DNA from: Agarivorans sp. TSD2052 | GTDB lineage: Bacteria; Pseudomonadota; Gammaproteobacteria; Enterobacterales; Celerinatantimonadaceae | NCBI RefSeq assembly: GCF_023238625.1 | Contig: NZ_CP096670.1 | Span: 2,894,501-2,958,500, forward strand | Direction of reading: 5' to 3' | DNA length: 64,000 bases | In this document: positions 10,040 to 21,005 of the stretch, piece after piece | How positions within the stretch are numbered: position 1 is the stretch's first letter | How the letters are laid out: each line of letters begins with the position of its first letter | Position numbers and translations under genes: made by a program | Notes under the pieces: generated by a model | Databases searched by the model: none | The model's input: the letters and a program-made list of their open reading frames with translations, nothing else | What the model was told of the DNA's origin: nothing

Positions 10040-10075
10040 CCATCTAGGTAAATTTAATCTATTGCTGTTAAGCTA

Positions 10076-11167
10076 TCAGCTGATGTTTTTCACAGCTATT
10101 CTTGAACGTATTTTTGCTTCTAGCGCATCAACTAAGTTGTCGTTATCAAAACGTTCTTTTTGACGTACGCCATCTTGGTAAAAGCCACTTTTATTTTGAC
10201 TGCCTGTAATGCCTAAATCTGATATCAACGCTTCACCGGGACCATTGACGACACAACCAATAATCGATACATCCATGGGTTCTACAATGTCTTCTAAGCG
10301 CTGCTCTAAGGCATTCACCGTTGCAATCACATCAAATTCTTGGCGTGAACAGCTTGGGCAAGCGATAAAGTTAATCCCACGAGAACGAATTCGTAGAGAT
10401 TTGAGGATATCAAAACCAACCTTTATTTCTTCAACTGGATCAGCAGCCAGTGATACCCGAATAGTATCGCCAATACCTTGCGATAACAGCATCCCTAAGC
10501 CCACTGCAGATTTTACCGAGCCACTGCGTAAGCCGCCAGCTTCGGTAATTCCAAGGTGAAGAGGCTGGTCAATACGAGAAGCAAGCCCTTGGTAAGCACC
10601 TACCGCAAGAAATACATCCGAAGCTTTCACACTCACTTTAAACTGGTCGAAGTTCAGCCTATCTAAAATATCTACATGGCGCATCGCAGATTCAACTAAT
10701 GCTTCAGGGGTGGGTTCGCCATACTTTTCTTGTAAGTCTTTTTCTAAAGAACCGCCATTCACGCCTATACGAATAGGAATATTTCGGTCTCTAGCTGCGT
10801 CAACAACTGCGCGAATACGTTGCTCGTTACCAATATTACCGGGATTAATTCGGAGACAGTCAGCACCGTACTCAGCGACTTTTAAGGCAATTCTGTAATC
10901 AAAATGGATATCGGCAATAAGCGGAATATTCACTTGTTGTTTTATGAGTCTAAATGCTTCGGCTGCATCCATCGTTGGTACTGATACACGCACAATATCT
11001 CCACCCACTGCAGCGATACGGTTGATTTGATCAACGGTAGCCTCTACATCAGTGGTGCGAGTGTTTGTCATTGACTGGACGGAAATAGGTGCATCACCAC
11101 CGACAGGAACATTACCCACCATTATTTGCTTAGATTTACGGCGTTTAATTGGGCTTGGCTGGTTCAT
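10076..11167 (-). CDS. ispG: 4-hydroxy-3-methylbut-2-en-1-yl diphosphate synthase (flavodoxin)
   Basis: Fe4S4 enzyme converting MEcPP to HMBPP in the non-mevalonate isoprenoid pathway. The 363-aa protein begins its TIM-barrel part with [10 protein letters not shown]. The cluster ligands are visible as CPSC and in [10 protein letters not shown], with the catalytic Glu region next to the latter. Its dependence on Fe-S assembly fits its position in the same collinear block as the isc genes, although that order is ancient. Secure identification. Confidence 0.98.
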   Translation of the reverse strand: MNQPSPIKRRKSKQIMVGNVPVGGDAPISVQSMTNTRTTDVEATVDQINRIAAVGGDIVRVSVPTMDAAEAFRLIKQQVNIPLIADIHFDYRIALKVAEYGADCLRINPGNIGNEQRIRAVVDAARDRNIPIRIGVNGGSLEKDLQEKYGEPTPEALVESAMRHVDILDRLNFDQFKVSVKASDVFLAVGAYQGLASRIDQPLHLGITEAGGLRSGSVKSAVGLGMLLSQGIGDTIRVSLAADPVEEIKVGFDILKSLRIRSRGINFIACPSCSRQEFDVIATVNALEQRLEDIVEPMDVSIIGCVVNGPGEALISDLGITGSQNKSGFYQDGVRQKERFDNDNLVDALEAKIRSRIAVKNIS

Positions 11168-11192
11168 AATAATCGCGACGTCTTAAATTTAG

Positions 11193-12167
11193 TTAATTAG
11201 GTATCTTCATACGGACAACTTTACCGTTTTTAAATGACGATAAGTCTATTTTATCTTGGCCATAATTGACGCTAACCCCAACAGAAGTGCCTAGCACGAT
11301 ACTATACGGGGCCGGGCCGGTTACTGATAGTTTGTCACCCGCCTTCTTAATCGCCGCGACTAATCGCTTACCTGTTGCATCACGGATTTCTACCCAGCAC
11401 TCTTTTTCAAAACTCATGCTAAGCGGTAAATCAGCCACTTCCGTTGGTGTTTCTACAATGACTTCGGCGAGGGGCTCAGCAACCGTTTCAGCGGGCGCAT
11501 CAAGCTCGCTGGCTTGGCTCGGTAAATCGGCAATCGCTGCTGAATCAGCATTCGATGGAAGGTCTAGAGGCGCATTGCTGTCTTCGTTAACAACCGTCGG
11601 CTCAAGCGCGTCAACTGCAACGACAGACTCAGCCTCAGAACTTGATAAGTCAGCGGTTAGGTTCACTTCAGCTACTGGCTCTGAAGGTTGAACATCGGTG
11701 ACGGCATTACTGCTAGTTTGAGGAGCAAATTCTTCTTGTTGGTTTTTCTCTTGCCACCACCAAATAACCAATAAAACAACAATCCCAAAGGCGACAAAAT
11801 AGGTAAACTTCATTAATCGGCTATCATGTGTCTCTTGCTTAAACCGGCCAGAAAAACTCTGCATTTCAGTACGCTGTTCTTGGGCGTCATTTAAGTGTGC
11901 GTAACTAGACAGAATTAACTCTTCAGACACGTTGACTAGTCGAGCGTAACCACGCAAATAGCCTTTGATAAAAGTTACCGACAAGCCACCATCAAAACTG
12001 TCTGCCTCAATGTCTACCACCACTTGCAGGCGCAGTTTCAGCCTCTCTGCAACCTGATTCTGGCTCAGGTTCGCGGCGACTCGTGCTTCCTGAAGCATCT
12101 GGCCAGGACTTACAACTTCAATATCTTCACTGAGCTCAGTAGGCTCTAATTCAATTTTAGTAGTCAT
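11193..12167 (-). CDS. rodZ: Cytoskeleton protein RodZ
   Basis: Bitopic inner membrane protein linking MreB to the cell-elongation machinery. Residues about 20-90 form the cytoplasmic helix-turn-helix domain (GQMLQEARVAANLSQNQVAERLKL); a membrane segment with YFVAFGIVVLLVIWWW lies near 120-140; the periplasmic linker is rich in Ala, Glu, Ser and Pro. The C-terminal DUF4115 domain begins near SFEKECWVEI. The 324 aa length is close to E. coli (337). It overlaps the end of pilW by 11 bases, so the two are coupled. Confidence 0.95.
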   Translation of the reverse strand: MTTKIELEPTELSEDIEVVSPGQMLQEARVAANLSQNQVAERLKLRLQVVVDIEADSFDGGLSVTFIKGYLRGYARLVNVSEELILSSYAHLNDAQEQRTEMQSFSGRFKQETHDSRLMKFTYFVAFGIVVLLVIWWWQEKNQQEEFAPQTSSNAVTDVQPSEPVAEVNLTADLSSSEAESVVAVDALEPTVVNEDSNAPLDLPSNADSAAIADLPSQASELDAPAETVAEPLAEVIVETPTEVADLPLSMSFEKECWVEIRDATGKRLVAAIKKAGDKLSVTGPAPYSIVLGTSVGVSVNYGQDKIDLSSFKNGKVVRMKIPN

Positions 12168-12930
12168 TGGCCATATATCGTTTAGTTTCTTCTGATTTAG
12201 GGAATTGTTGTTGCAAAGTTAGTCCCCAGCGGGCCTCTTCGGCGAAATTGTCAGCGGCACTTTCTACTCTGATCCAAGCAAAAGCACTTTTAGCCGTTGT
12301 TTCTGACATACTATCATAACGTTGTAAGTATAATCTGGCTTGCTCGGGTTTATTTTGCTGGAGATAAACCTCACTGGCACCAAGCAAAGAAGCCGGTCTA
12401 CGAATGTTATAAGCCAAAGCACTACTGAAGTATTCAAGCGCTTTATCCAGATGCCCAGCGGTCAACGCACACAGGCCAGCATTTTCATTAGTACCCGCTA
12501 CTTGAACGTATTCAGGGTTAGCCAAGGCCTGGTTAAACAAGGCATCGGCTTCATCATAGTGCTTCTGTTTACACAACATAACGCCATAGTTATTCAACAC
12601 ATCGCCATTGTTTGGCGCGATTGACTTAGCTTTTTTATAAGCGTCTAAGGCTCTATCAGGCTGTCTTACCTGTTGGTAGAAGTGTGCTTGAGCAATATAT
12701 ACGTCAACGAGGTTAGGGGCGAGTTCTTGAGACAATTCAAGGTTTCGTTTTGCTTGCTCTGCATCACCAGCTTCTAGATAGCGCAAGGCCAAACTAATGC
12801 GAGTTTTGGCCGCAGCATCTTTATCAAGTTGTTTATCTTTATTGTTTACTTCTTGGCCATTCACTCGGGTTTCTGTGACACAACCTGTCACAGAAAGCAC
12901 TACCAAAAACAAGTACAACCAGCGTTTCAT
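12157..12930 (-). CDS. pilW: PilW/PilF-type type IV pilus biogenesis lipoprotein
   Basis: A 257-aa outer membrane lipoprotein (lipobox VTGC at about residues 14-17) made of TPR repeats, for example ALRYLEAGDAEQAKRNLELS and PNNGDVLNNYGVMLCKQKHYDEADALF. The family acts as pilotin or assembly factor for the PilQ secretin of type IV pili. The context rlmN-pilW-rodZ-ispG is the usual one, and the protein also resembles YfgC-region TPR lipoproteins in species without pili. No other pilus gene is in the window. Confidence 0.9.
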   Translation of the reverse strand: MKRWLYLFLVVLSVTGCVTETRVNGQEVNNKDKQLDKDAAAKTRISLALRYLEAGDAEQAKRNLELSQELAPNLVDVYIAQAHFYQQVRQPDRALDAYKKAKSIAPNNGDVLNNYGVMLCKQKHYDEADALFNQALANPEYVQVAGTNENAGLCALTAGHLDKALEYFSSALAYNIRRPASLLGASEVYLQQNKPEQARLYLQRYDSMSETTAKSAFAWIRVESAADNFAEEARWGLTLQQQFPKSEETKRYMANDY

Positions 12931-12952
12931 ATCCGTCCTTCGATAAGGTTAG

Positions 12953-14071
12953 TTATTGAATTGTGACTGAAATTTCTTGTTGTTGCATCCGTTTTCTCAT
13001 TGTTCTTTTGGTTCTGTCTACGACATCACCTGCTAACTGACCACAAGCTGCATCTATATCATCACCGCGGGTTTTACGAACCACTACTGTTGAGCCATAT
13101 TCCATCAACACCTTACAAAAACGATCAACTCTACTATTGCTAGGCTTGGTAAAGGGTGAGCCGGGGTAAGGATTAAATGGGATCAAGTTAATTTTACATG
13201 GTGTATCGCGTAAAACTTCGGCTAACTCATGCGCTTGCTCCATTGAGTCGTTTACACCATTCAGTAAAACATACTCTACGGTTACCTTACCGCGGTTGGC
13301 ATTCGATTTGTCGATATAGCGCTTAACCGCCGCTAAAAACGATTCAATGTTGTATTTATCATTGATTGGCATAATTTCACTACGCAGCTTGTCGTTTGAA
13401 GCGTGCAAAGAAATTGCCAACGCCACGTCTATTTGGTCACCCAGTTTATCAAGGGCTGGCACTACGCCAGAAGTACTCACCGTGACTCTTCGCTTACTTA
13501 ATCCATACCCGTTGTCATCTAACATGAGTTCTAAAGCAGGCACCAAGTTATTGAGATTAAGCAAAGGCTCACCCATCCCCATCATTACCACATTGGTAAT
13601 AGGTCGCTTGCCCTCAATGCCTTTATGGCCAATAACTTGAGCTGCGCGCCACACTTGACCAATGATATCAGATACTTTTAGGTTGCGATTGAACCCCTGC
13701 TGACCAGTAGAGCAGAAAGTACACTCCAAGGCGCAGCCCACTTGAGAAGACACGCATAACGTCGCACGGTCTCCTTCAGGGATGTATACCGTTTCAATTT
13801 CTTGACCAGCAACTAACATGGCCCATTTAATCGTGCCATCAGCACTGCGCTGTTCGGTGCTTATCTCTGGTGCTTTTACTTCAGCAACCTTTTTAAGCTT
13901 CTCACGCAATACTTTATTAATATTATTCATTTGATCGAAGTCGTCGACACCAAAGTGATAAATCCACTTCATTACTTGATCAGCACGAAATGGTTTTTCT
14001 CCGATCTCTGCGAAAAACTGACGTAATCCATCTCGGTTAAAATCAAGTAAATTTGTTTTTGTTTCACTCAT
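12953..14071 (-). CDS. rlmN: Dual-specificity 23S rRNA/tRNA adenine-C2 methyltransferase RlmN
   Basis: Radical-SAM enzyme methylating A2503 of 23S rRNA and A37 of some tRNAs. The cluster motif CALECTFC is present, with the SAM-contact GMGEPL downstream, and the second catalytic Cys is in AACGQL near the C-terminus. Length 372 aa (E. coli 384). A pilW-rlmN gap of 22 bases suggests one transcript. Secure. Confidence 0.98.
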   Translation of the reverse strand: MSETKTNLLDFNRDGLRQFFAEIGEKPFRADQVMKWIYHFGVDDFDQMNNINKVLREKLKKVAEVKAPEISTEQRSADGTIKWAMLVAGQEIETVYIPEGDRATLCVSSQVGCALECTFCSTGQQGFNRNLKVSDIIGQVWRAAQVIGHKGIEGKRPITNVVMMGMGEPLLNLNNLVPALELMLDDNGYGLSKRRVTVSTSGVVPALDKLGDQIDVALAISLHASNDKLRSEIMPINDKYNIESFLAAVKRYIDKSNANRGKVTVEYVLLNGVNDSMEQAHELAEVLRDTPCKINLIPFNPYPGSPFTKPSNSRVDRFCKVLMEYGSTVVVRKTRGDDIDAACGQLAGDVVDRTKRTMRKRMQQQEISVTIQ

Positions 14072-14204
14072 CGCTTAACTCCACGACTGACCATTTAAAA
14101 AAAGCGCCGAATTGTACAAATTATGACGGCAAAATACCAGTTAAACTCGGTATTCAGGGCCATTTGGCAGCTATTGATGTAATACCTTTTATTCAGCAAT
14201 GTAA

Positions 14205-14224
14205 AAAGGGGCCTAAGCCCCTTT
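14205..14224 (-). terminator. ndk terminator
   Basis: Arms AAAGGGGC (14205-14212) and GCCCCTTT (14217-14224) with a 4-base loop lie directly past the ndk stop. On the minus strand the stem is followed by TTTTT, a textbook intrinsic terminator. Confidence 0.85.
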
Positions 14225-14228
14225 GGTT

Positions 14229-14654
14229 CTATCTTGGACAAATTTCATTGTCATCAAAGAAATAGGCTATTTCTCTTGCGGCAGATTCGGGGGAATCTGA
14301 GCCATGAGTACCATTAGGCGGCATAGCCGTACCAAAATCATGACGCAAGGTGCCGGCAGCAGCTTCCGCTGGATTAGTCGCGCCAAGTAGATCCCGATAG
14401 CGCTGAACGGCATTTTCACCTTCCAACACTTGTACCATTATTGGACCCGATGTCATGAATTCAATTAACGGAGCATAAAAAGGTTTTCCATCATGCTCGG
14501 CATAAAAACCGGCAGCTTGCTCTTGTGTTAAATGCAACATTTTAGCTGCGACCAATCGTAAACCTGCAGATTCCATACGGGCATAAACTGCACCAATGGC
14601 ATCTTTGGCCACAACATCAGGTTTAAGTATAGAAAAAGTCCGTTCTAACGCCAT
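14229..14654 (-). CDS. ndk: Nucleoside diphosphate kinase
   Basis: Transfers the gamma-phosphate of ATP to nucleoside diphosphates, balancing NTP and dNTP pools. The 141-aa protein starts [13 protein letters not shown] and has the active-site His in NGTHGSDS, followed by the [11 protein letters not shown] tail. It sits between pepB and rlmN, a frequent gammaproteobacterial arrangement. A strong terminator after its stop separates it from rlmN, so rlmN is likely read from its own promoter in 14072-14204. Confidence 0.98.
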   Translation of the reverse strand: MALERTFSILKPDVVAKDAIGAVYARMESAGLRLVAAKMLHLTQEQAAGFYAEHDGKPFYAPLIEFMTSGPIMVQVLEGENAVQRYRDLLGATNPAEAAAGTLRHDFGTAMPPNGTHGSDSPESAAREIAYFFDDNEICPR

Positions 14655-14722
14655 TTACTCGCTCCATTGTATAAATAATTAATACCAATCAATTGATATC
14701 GTTATCGAATAATAAGTTAGCT

Positions 14723-16012
14723 CTACTCGCTTAACAACCTAGAAATGGTGCGAATACCATGACCTTTCGCACCCGTTGCCCAAAGCGCGTTGGCTGATTT
14801 TTGATATGAACCAGATAAATCAAAATGTAACCAATTTTGTTCCGCATTTTCAACAAAGTGCGCTAAAAAAGCTGCTGCGGTTGAAGCCCCGGCCATCCCT
14901 TCGCCAGATGAAATATTGGCTATATCTGCAAACGCAGAACCAATTTGCCCCTTATGAAAAGGCTCAAGTGGCAACGGCCACGCTTTTTCGTGCTCAGCTT
15001 TTGCAGCCTGAAGAGCGTGATGCACCATATCATCATCAAAACCGAATACGGCGTTGTAATCGCGCCCTAAAGCCATCTTGGCCGCACCGGTAAGAGTAGC
15101 GGCATCGATAATTTTGTCAGGCTTAACTTCACTAGCGGCAATTAAACCATCGGCCAGCACTAAGCGCCCTTCCGCATCGGTATTTAATACTTCTACCGAA
15201 ACACCATTTTTGTAGGTGATAACATCACCAAGCTTGTAAGCTTCACCTGAAACCATATTTTCAGCGCAACATAAAAACAGCTTAACGCGCTTATTCAGGC
15301 CATTAGCAATCGCCAAACCCAAGCCCCCCGTTACCGTGGCTGCGCCTCCCATATCGCTTTTCATTATCGACATACCATCAGAGGGTTTGATACTGTAACC
15401 ACCTGAATCAAACGTAATACCTTTGCCCACTAACGCGAAGGCTATTGGTTCGTCAGACTTACCTGAAGGGTTAAAGTCAAGCTGCAACATCGCCGGTGCT
15501 TGGCTACTGCCCTTACCCACTTGATAAGTACCAACCCAACCCTCGGCTAATAAGTCATCCCCCGAAATAATGGTATGGGATACACAATCGGGCGCTAAAG
15601 CGCTTAAAAAGCTTGCTGCTGACTCACAGAGACTTTGCGGGTAGATTTCAGCGGGACCCAAATTTATCGTTTTGCGGGTCCAATCAGCTGAAATTTTAAG
15701 CGCATTAAAACGCTGTAAGTCTGCGTCGCTAAGCACCACTACATCAAGTTGATTGTCTTGCTTGGCATTGTAATAGCCTTGATAAAAAGCCCAGCAGGCT
15801 TCTAAGTCCCAACTATCACCAATAAAAGAAAGGTGCTTTAAGCCTTGAGAATCTAATTTACGCGCGGCTTTTTGAATATCTTGTAGGCGGGATGCGCCTT
15901 GCGAAGTAACATGCACATTAACTTGATTCGTTTCAAAGCTGATCAGGGCGTTGTCGCCCCATTGAGCAGCAGCGGGTTTTGCACATAATACTAGGTCCAT
16001 AACGGCGGTCAT
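14723..16012 (-). CDS. pepB: Peptidase B (leucyl aminopeptidase family M17)
   Basis: Cytoplasmic dinuclear-metal aminopeptidase, active on peptides with acidic N-termini in E. coli. The M17 signature NTDAEGRL is present, together with the metal-binding KGITFDSGGYSIK and SDMGGAA segments. The ATG at 16012 has AGGA seven bases upstream and gives 429 aa, close to E. coli PepB (427); an in-frame TTG lies one codon earlier. It follows iscX as in E. coli, so it is probably the distal gene of the isc operon. Confidence 0.96.
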   Translation of the reverse strand: MTAVMDLVLCAKPAAAQWGDNALISFETNQVNVHVTSQGASRLQDIQKAARKLDSQGLKHLSFIGDSWDLEACWAFYQGYYNAKQDNQLDVVVLSDADLQRFNALKISADWTRKTINLGPAEIYPQSLCESAASFLSALAPDCVSHTIISGDDLLAEGWVGTYQVGKGSSQAPAMLQLDFNPSGKSDEPIAFALVGKGITFDSGGYSIKPSDGMSIMKSDMGGAATVTGGLGLAIANGLNKRVKLFLCCAENMVSGEAYKLGDVITYKNGVSVEVLNTDAEGRLVLADGLIAASEVKPDKIIDAATLTGAAKMALGRDYNAVFGFDDDMVHHALQAAKAEHEKAWPLPLEPFHKGQIGSAFADIANISSGEGMAGASTAAAFLAHFVENAEQNWLHFDLSGSYQKSANALWATGAKGHGIRTISRLLSE

Positions 16013-16055
16013 CAATACTTCCTCATGTTACTCATTGACAACAAGCCACTGGAAT

Positions 16056-16256
16056 TTAGTCTAGTTCATCCATCCAGGCTAAAATAATTGCTTCCAAAAT
16101 GCGCTCATTGCTATGTTGGGGTTCATCTTCAAAATCGTCCAATTGACAAACCCATTGGTGTAAATCGGTAAACCGAACTTGTTTTGGGTCCTGCTCAGGG
16201 AATTGCTCGGCCAGTTCTATCGCAATTTGCTCTACATCTATCCAACGCAACCCCAT
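16056..16256 (-). CDS. iscX: Fe-S assembly protein IscX
   Basis: A 66-aa acidic protein, the usual IscX length. It begins with the family pattern of LRWIDVEQIAIELAEQFP and contains the FTDLHQWV and DEPQHSNERILEAI segments. IscX binds IscS and iron and tunes the rate of cluster assembly. It lies 11 bases after fdx in the conserved hscA-fdx-iscX order. Confidence 0.97.
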   Translation of the reverse strand: MGLRWIDVEQIAIELAEQFPEQDPKQVRFTDLHQWVCQLDDFEDEPQHSNERILEAIILAWMDELD

Positions 16257-16267
16257 AGCAAGTTTCC

Positions 16268-16606
16268 TTAATGTTGTTCAGACACCATATTAATCGTGTA
16301 TTTAGGGATTTCTACCACTAAATCTTCATCGGCTACTAAAGCCTGACAACCAAGTCGAGATTCAGGCTCTAAGCCCCAAGCCTTGTCTAACATGTCATCT
16401 TCGAGCTCGTCGCTTTCTTCTAAAGAATCAAAACCTTCTCGAACAATCACGTGGCAAGTGGTGCAGGCGCATGATTTTTCGCAGGCATGTTCAATATCGA
16501 TACCCTCACGCAGCGCGATATCTAGTACGCTTTCACCTTCTTTTGCTTCTACTACAGACCCTTCGGGACATAAGTCTTCGTTGGGTAAGAAAATCACTTT
16601 AGGCAT
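16268..16606 (-). CDS. fdx: Isc-type 2Fe-2S ferredoxin
   Basis: Adrenodoxin-like ferredoxin supplying electrons for cluster assembly on IscU. The 112-aa product has the ligand pattern CEKSCACTTC followed by a fourth Cys in SRLGCQALV. Just one base separates its start from the hscA stop region, indicating tight coupling. This is one of two 2Fe-2S ferredoxins in the window; the other is a stand-alone gene at 23.4 kb. Confidence 0.97.
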   Translation of the reverse strand: MPKVIFLPNEDLCPEGSVVEAKEGESVLDIALREGIDIEHACEKSCACTTCHVIVREGFDSLEESDELEDDMLDKAWGLEPESRLGCQALVADEDLVVEIPKYTINMVSEQH

Positions 16607-16607
16607 C

Positions 16608-18461
16608 TTAAATCCTATCTACTTGCTGGCCGGTTAAAGCCTGTTTAATCGAATCATCCATTCGCCTTGCAGCGAAGTCTTGACTAATACTATCGAGTTG
16701 CTTAATGGCTTGCTCAATGGCAGGCACCTTATCAGCAGCCGCTACTGTCGCCAACGCTTGCATCGCTAGCTCTATTTGCTGACGCTCTGTTTCGTCTAAC
16801 AAGCGAGATCCACTTTCAGCGAGGGCTGCACTCATATCTTCTATGAAACGCGCGGCTTCCACCTGTTGCTCGCGTAACATCCGCATGCTGACATCATGTT
16901 TAGCGTTGGTGATAGAGTCTTTAAGCATTCTGGCTACTTCTTCGTCGGCTAAACCATAAGACGGTTTAACTTCCACCGACGATTGAACACCGGTTGATTT
17001 TTCCATCGCGGTAACAGACAGCAAACCATCGGCATCAACTTGAAAGGTCACCCGAATATGCGCTGCACCAGCAGCTAAGGGAGGGATCCCTTTCAGCGCA
17101 AACTTAGCCAATGAGCGACAATCATCCACTAACTCTCGCTCGCCCTGAACCGCGTGAATAGCCATGGCTGTTTGGCCATCTTTAAAGGTTGTAAATTCTT
17201 GTGCGCGAGCAACCGGAATAGTGGTATTGCGCGGAATAACTTTTTCAACCAAGCCGCCCATGGTTTCAATACCCAAAGACAACGGTGTGACATCAAGTAG
17301 CAACAACTCGCCGTCTTTTTTGTTACCCACTAATGTATCAGCCTGAATAGCAGCGCCTAAGGCCACCACTTGGTCTGGGTCGATGTTAGTTAAAGGTTGC
17401 TTACCGAAAAAGCTGGCCACCTCGGCACGTACTTTAGGCACCCGTGTAGACCCGCCAACCATAACCACATTACCAACATCTTCAAGCTCAACCTCGGCGT
17501 CACGTAAGGCTCTACGACACGCGCGAATCGTACGCTTAACTAACGCTGCAATGAGCTCATCAAACTGATCACGGGTAATCGCCCCCTGCCAGTTTACGCC
17601 ATCAGTGGCTAGGCTAACTTCGGCTTGTTGTTGATCAGATAAACTCACCTTAATTTGATTAGCGACGCGTGACAACTCGCGCTGCAATTGCGCAGATCGC
17701 TGACCGGTAATTTTGGCCTGTTCAGCGATCCATTCAACTAAAGCGTCATCGAAATCATCGCCACCTAAAGCAGAATCTCCGCCAGTGGCTAATACTTGGA
17801 ATACACCTTTTGATAAACGCAAAATTGAAATATCAAAAGTACCACCCCCTAAATCATAAATAGCGATAACGCCTTCATCACCGCTGTCTAGCCCGTAAGC
17901 AATCGCGGCGGCGGTAGGTTCGTTGAGCAGACGTAATACATGTAAGCCCGCTAACTGAGCGGCGTCTTTAGTACCTTGTCGCTGGGCATCATCGAAATAG
18001 GCCGGTACAGTAATCACTACGCCGTCAGGCTCTCCCTGCAACGACTCGCTAGCACGCTTGGCAAGGCTTTTAAGGATCTCTGCGGACACCTGAATAGGAT
18101 TCACAATACCGCTAACCGTTTGGATTTGCGGAGAGCTGCTATCCGCAAAAAGATAGGGTAAGGTCGAAGTATCTATCTCTGAGCTCGCCTTGCCCAACAA
18201 ACGTTTCACTGACGTAATGGTATTATGAGGATCTGTAACTGCCTGTGCTCGAGCGGCGAGGCCAACATCAATACCTTTATCGTGATAACGCACAACCGAA
18301 GGTAATAAGGTATTGCCACTATGGTCGGCTAAAGTAACAGATTTTCCGCTGCGCACAGTAGCTACAAGAGAATTAGTAGTACCTAAATCGATACCTACTG
18401 CTAATTTATGTTGGTGAGGAACAGCCGATTGCCCAGGCTCTGCAATTTGTAGTAATGCCAT
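16608..18461 (-). CDS. hscA: Fe-S specific Hsp70 chaperone HscA
   Basis: Hsp70 that releases clusters from IscU together with HscB. The ATPase domain carries [13 protein letters not shown] near the start, [14 protein letters not shown], and [10 protein letters not shown]. The substrate-binding domain begins near residue 390 with [17 protein letters not shown]. Length 617 aa against 616 in E. coli. It lies directly between hscB and fdx. Confidence 0.98.
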   Translation of the reverse strand: MALLQIAEPGQSAVPHQHKLAVGIDLGTTNSLVATVRSGKSVTLADHSGNTLLPSVVRYHDKGIDVGLAARAQAVTDPHNTITSVKRLLGKASSEIDTSTLPYLFADSSSPQIQTVSGIVNPIQVSAEILKSLAKRASESLQGEPDGVVITVPAYFDDAQRQGTKDAAQLAGLHVLRLLNEPTAAAIAYGLDSGDEGVIAIYDLGGGTFDISILRLSKGVFQVLATGGDSALGGDDFDDALVEWIAEQAKITGQRSAQLQRELSRVANQIKVSLSDQQQAEVSLATDGVNWQGAITRDQFDELIAALVKRTIRACRRALRDAEVELEDVGNVVMVGGSTRVPKVRAEVASFFGKQPLTNIDPDQVVALGAAIQADTLVGNKKDGELLLLDVTPLSLGIETMGGLVEKVIPRNTTIPVARAQEFTTFKDGQTAMAIHAVQGERELVDDCRSLAKFALKGIPPLAAGAAHIRVTFQVDADGLLSVTAMEKSTGVQSSVEVKPSYGLADEEVARMLKDSITNAKHDVSMRMLREQQVEAARFIEDMSAALAESGSRLLDETERQQIELAMQALATVAAADKVPAIEQAIKQLDSISQDFAARRMDDSIKQALTGQQVDRI

Positions 18462-18466
18462 ATAGA

Positions 18467-18985
18467 TTAATAATCTAAGATTTTCTCTTCGAGTTGAAGC
18501 AACTGCTGTTGCAAACGTGCATAAAATTTAAGCTTACGAACTTGTTCGGCAGCAAAGGTAAAATTTTGCTCATTGTAGGCTTTTTCAAAGCTTGAGCTCA
18601 AGTCACTTCGCTGTTGCTTGAGTTGTTTGGAAAAGTCATCAATAGCTTGTTCAGGATCGGCAGCGTTTTCTATTTCCGCCAACTGCTCCCTAAGCGCCAT
18701 TTGACTCATCAAAAACTCAATGTCATTAATCGTCTGCTGTTCGCCACCTAGCTCAATGCCCTGCAGACTCAGTAAGTATTGAGCGCGAGACAAAGGATCT
18801 TTCAATGTTTGGTAGGCATCATTTATTTGCGCGGCTTTTTGCATAACCTGAACTTGATTTTCAGTTGCATCAGCAGCGAAATTATCCGGATGGTATTTCT
18901 GTTGTAACTCTCTATAAGAAACAGCTAAACCTTGAAGGTCTAGCTGATATGTTGTGCTTAGAGAGAATAATTCAAAATAATTCAT
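18467..18985 (-). CDS. hscB: J-domain co-chaperone HscB
   Basis: Type III J-protein delivering IscU to HscA and stimulating its ATPase. The J-domain contains the HPD motif in KYHPDNF, and the C-terminal IscU-binding helices follow. An in-frame ATG at 18997 directly abuts the iscA stop. I prefer the ATG at 18985, which has GGAA six bases upstream and gives the family start MNYFELF (172 aa; E. coli 171). Confidence 0.95.
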   Translation of the reverse strand: MNYFELFSLSTTYQLDLQGLAVSYRELQQKYHPDNFAADATENQVQVMQKAAQINDAYQTLKDPLSRAQYLLSLQGIELGGEQQTINDIEFLMSQMALREQLAEIENAADPEQAIDDFSKQLKQQRSDLSSSFEKAYNEQNFTFAAEQVRKLKFYARLQQQLLQLEEKILDY

Positions 18986-18997
18986 AGCGTGTTCCAT

Positions 18998-19321
18998 TTA
19001 GACGCTAAAACTCTCTCCGCAACCGCACTCTCCGGATACATTAGGGTTATTAAATACAAAGCCTTCGTTTAGACCTTCTTTAACAAAATCCAACTGAGTT
19101 CCATCGATATAAAGTAAGCTTTTTTCGTCAACAATGATATTTACACCGTGACTTTCAAACACTTTGTCATCCTCAGCGAGCTGGTCAACAAACTCAAGAA
19201 TATAAGCCATTCCGGAGCAGCCAGAGGTTCTAACACCTAAGCGTACTCCAGAGCCTGAGCCACGATTACCTAAGAATTGGCTAACATGGGTTGCTGCTGA
19301 TTCGGTCAGTGATACAGCCAT
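18998..19321 (-). CDS. iscA: A-type Fe-S scaffold/carrier IscA
   Basis: A 107-aa A-type carrier with the three conserved cysteines: one in [10 protein letters not shown] and two in GECGCGESF at the C-terminus. It receives and hands on Fe-S clusters within the isc pathway. It lies between iscU and hscB and its length is identical to E. coli IscA. Confidence 0.98.
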   Translation of the reverse strand: MAVSLTESAATHVSQFLGNRGSGSGVRLGVRTSGCSGMAYILEFVDQLAEDDKVFESHGVNIIVDEKSLLYIDGTQLDFVKEGLNEGFVFNNPNVSGECGCGESFSV

Positions 19322-19339
19322 AACGGATCCTTAAAACTA

Positions 19340-19723
19340 CTACGCGTTTTTCTTCTTATAATCTGCAATCGCTGCTTTGATTGCGTCTTCAGCTAAGATT
19401 GAACAGTGAATTTTCACCGGAGGTAAAGCCAGCTCTTCAGCAATATCAGTGTTTTTCAACGATTCTGCTTCATCTAAACTTTTGCCTTTTACCCATTCTG
19501 TCACTAGTGAGCTAGAAGCGATAGCTGAACCACAACCATAAGTCTTAAAACGGGCATCTTCAATAATACCGCTGTCGCTAACTTTTAGTTGTAACTTCAT
19601 TACATCGCCACACGCTGGCGCGCCAACCATACCGGTACCGATATGACTATCTTCTTTGTCTTCAAACGCCCCAACATTACGTGGGTTTTCATAGTGATCA
19701 ATTACTTTTTCGCTGTAAGCCAT
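19340..19723 (-). CDS. iscU: Fe-S cluster scaffold IscU
   Basis: Scaffold on which 2Fe-2S clusters are built. The three cluster cysteines are visible in PACGDVMKL, YGCGSAIASS and IHCSILAEDA, and the HscA-recognition peptide LPPVK precedes the last. 127 aa, the family length. It follows iscS by about 31 bases. Confidence 0.98.
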   Translation of the reverse strand: MAYSEKVIDHYENPRNVGAFEDKEDSHIGTGMVGAPACGDVMKLQLKVSDSGIIEDARFKTYGCGSAIASSSLVTEWVKGKSLDEAESLKNTDIAEELALPPVKIHCSILAEDAIKAAIADYKKKNA

Positions 19724-19754
19724 GATACTTCTCCAAATCCGTTAAATATAGTGC

Positions 19755-20969
19755 TTAGTGATGAGCCCACTCGACCTGACTTAGGTCAACTCCGTCTTTA
19801 AACATGTCCCACAGTGGAGACATTTCGCGGAGGCGCCCTATTCCTTCATTAATAACTTTAACTGCATAATCAATTTCTTCTTCAGTAGTAAAACGACCAA
19901 ATGAGAAACGAATAGAGCTGTGTGCTAATTCATCTTCAAGCCCTAGAGCACGTAGAACATACGAAGGTTCTAAGCTGGCAGAGGTACAGGCAGAGCCAGA
20001 TGATACGGCTAAATCTTTCAGTGCCATAATCAACGATTCACCTTCAACATATGCAAAACTCACATTTAGGTTGCCTACAACACGCTGGTCAAAATCACCA
20101 TTAACGTAAGTTTCTTCAATATCTTTTATACCAGCCCAGAAACGGTCACGTAATGCGTGAACATGTTCGTTGTCTTTAGCCATGTCTTGTTTAGCTATCG
20201 CAAAGGCCTCACCCATACCGACAATTTGGTGGGTAGGCAGAGTGCCAGAGCGCATGCCGCGTTCATGTCCACCACCATGCATTTGCGCTTCTAAGCGAAT
20301 ACGGGGTTTACGTTGAACATACAGAGCTCCAATACCTTTTGGACCATACATTTTATGTGCTGAAAACGACATCATATCTACTGGCAAAGCGTGTAAATCA
20401 ATGTCGATTTTACCTGCACTTTGCGCAGCATCGACATGAAATAAAACTTTACGTGAGCGACATAGTTCTCCGATAGCATTGATATCTTGAATCACGCCAA
20501 TTTCGTTATTCACGTGCATGATACTAACCAGCACGGTATCTTCGCGCATTGCCTCTGTTAACTTGTCTAAGCTAATTACACCGTTACTTTCTGGCTCGAG
20601 GTAAGTCACTTCAAAGCCTTCACGCTCTAACTGGCGGCAAGTGTCTAATACAGCTTTGTGCTCAGTTTTACAGGTAATAATGTGCTTACCGCGTTTATTG
20701 TAAAAATGGGCAGCGCCTTTGATTGCTAAATTGTTTGATTCGGTCGCACCTGAAGTAAATACGATCTCTCGTGGGTCAGCATTTACTAACTCGGCAATTT
20801 GATTACGAGCCACATCAACAGCTTCTTCTGCTTGCCACCCAAAACGGTGCGAGCGAGAAGCCGGGTTTCCATATATACCGTCGACACTTAGGTATTGCAT
20901 CATCTTTTCAGCTACACGAGGGTCAACCGGTGTAGTGGCTGAATAATCCAGATAAATTGGCAATTTCAT
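19755..20969 (-). CDS. iscS: Cysteine desulfurase IscS
   Basis: PLP enzyme providing sulfur for Fe-S clusters, thiolated tRNA and other cofactors. The PLP-lysine lies in [12 protein letters not shown], and the persulfide-forming Cys is in SGSACTSAS near residue 330. 404 aa as in E. coli. It starts 37 bases after iscR within the IscR-controlled operon. Confidence 0.98.
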   Translation of the reverse strand: MKLPIYLDYSATTPVDPRVAEKMMQYLSVDGIYGNPASRSHRFGWQAEEAVDVARNQIAELVNADPREIVFTSGATESNNLAIKGAAHFYNKRGKHIITCKTEHKAVLDTCRQLEREGFEVTYLEPESNGVISLDKLTEAMREDTVLVSIMHVNNEIGVIQDINAIGELCRSRKVLFHVDAAQSAGKIDIDLHALPVDMMSFSAHKMYGPKGIGALYVQRKPRIRLEAQMHGGGHERGMRSGTLPTHQIVGMGEAFAIAKQDMAKDNEHVHALRDRFWAGIKDIEETYVNGDFDQRVVGNLNVSFAYVEGESLIMALKDLAVSSGSACTSASLEPSYVLRALGLEDELAHSSIRFSFGRFTTEEEIDYAVKVINEGIGRLREMSPLWDMFKDGVDLSQVEWAHH

Positions 20970-21005
20970 TAAAGCTCTCCATTACTACTCTGCGCTAAGC
21001 GAGCA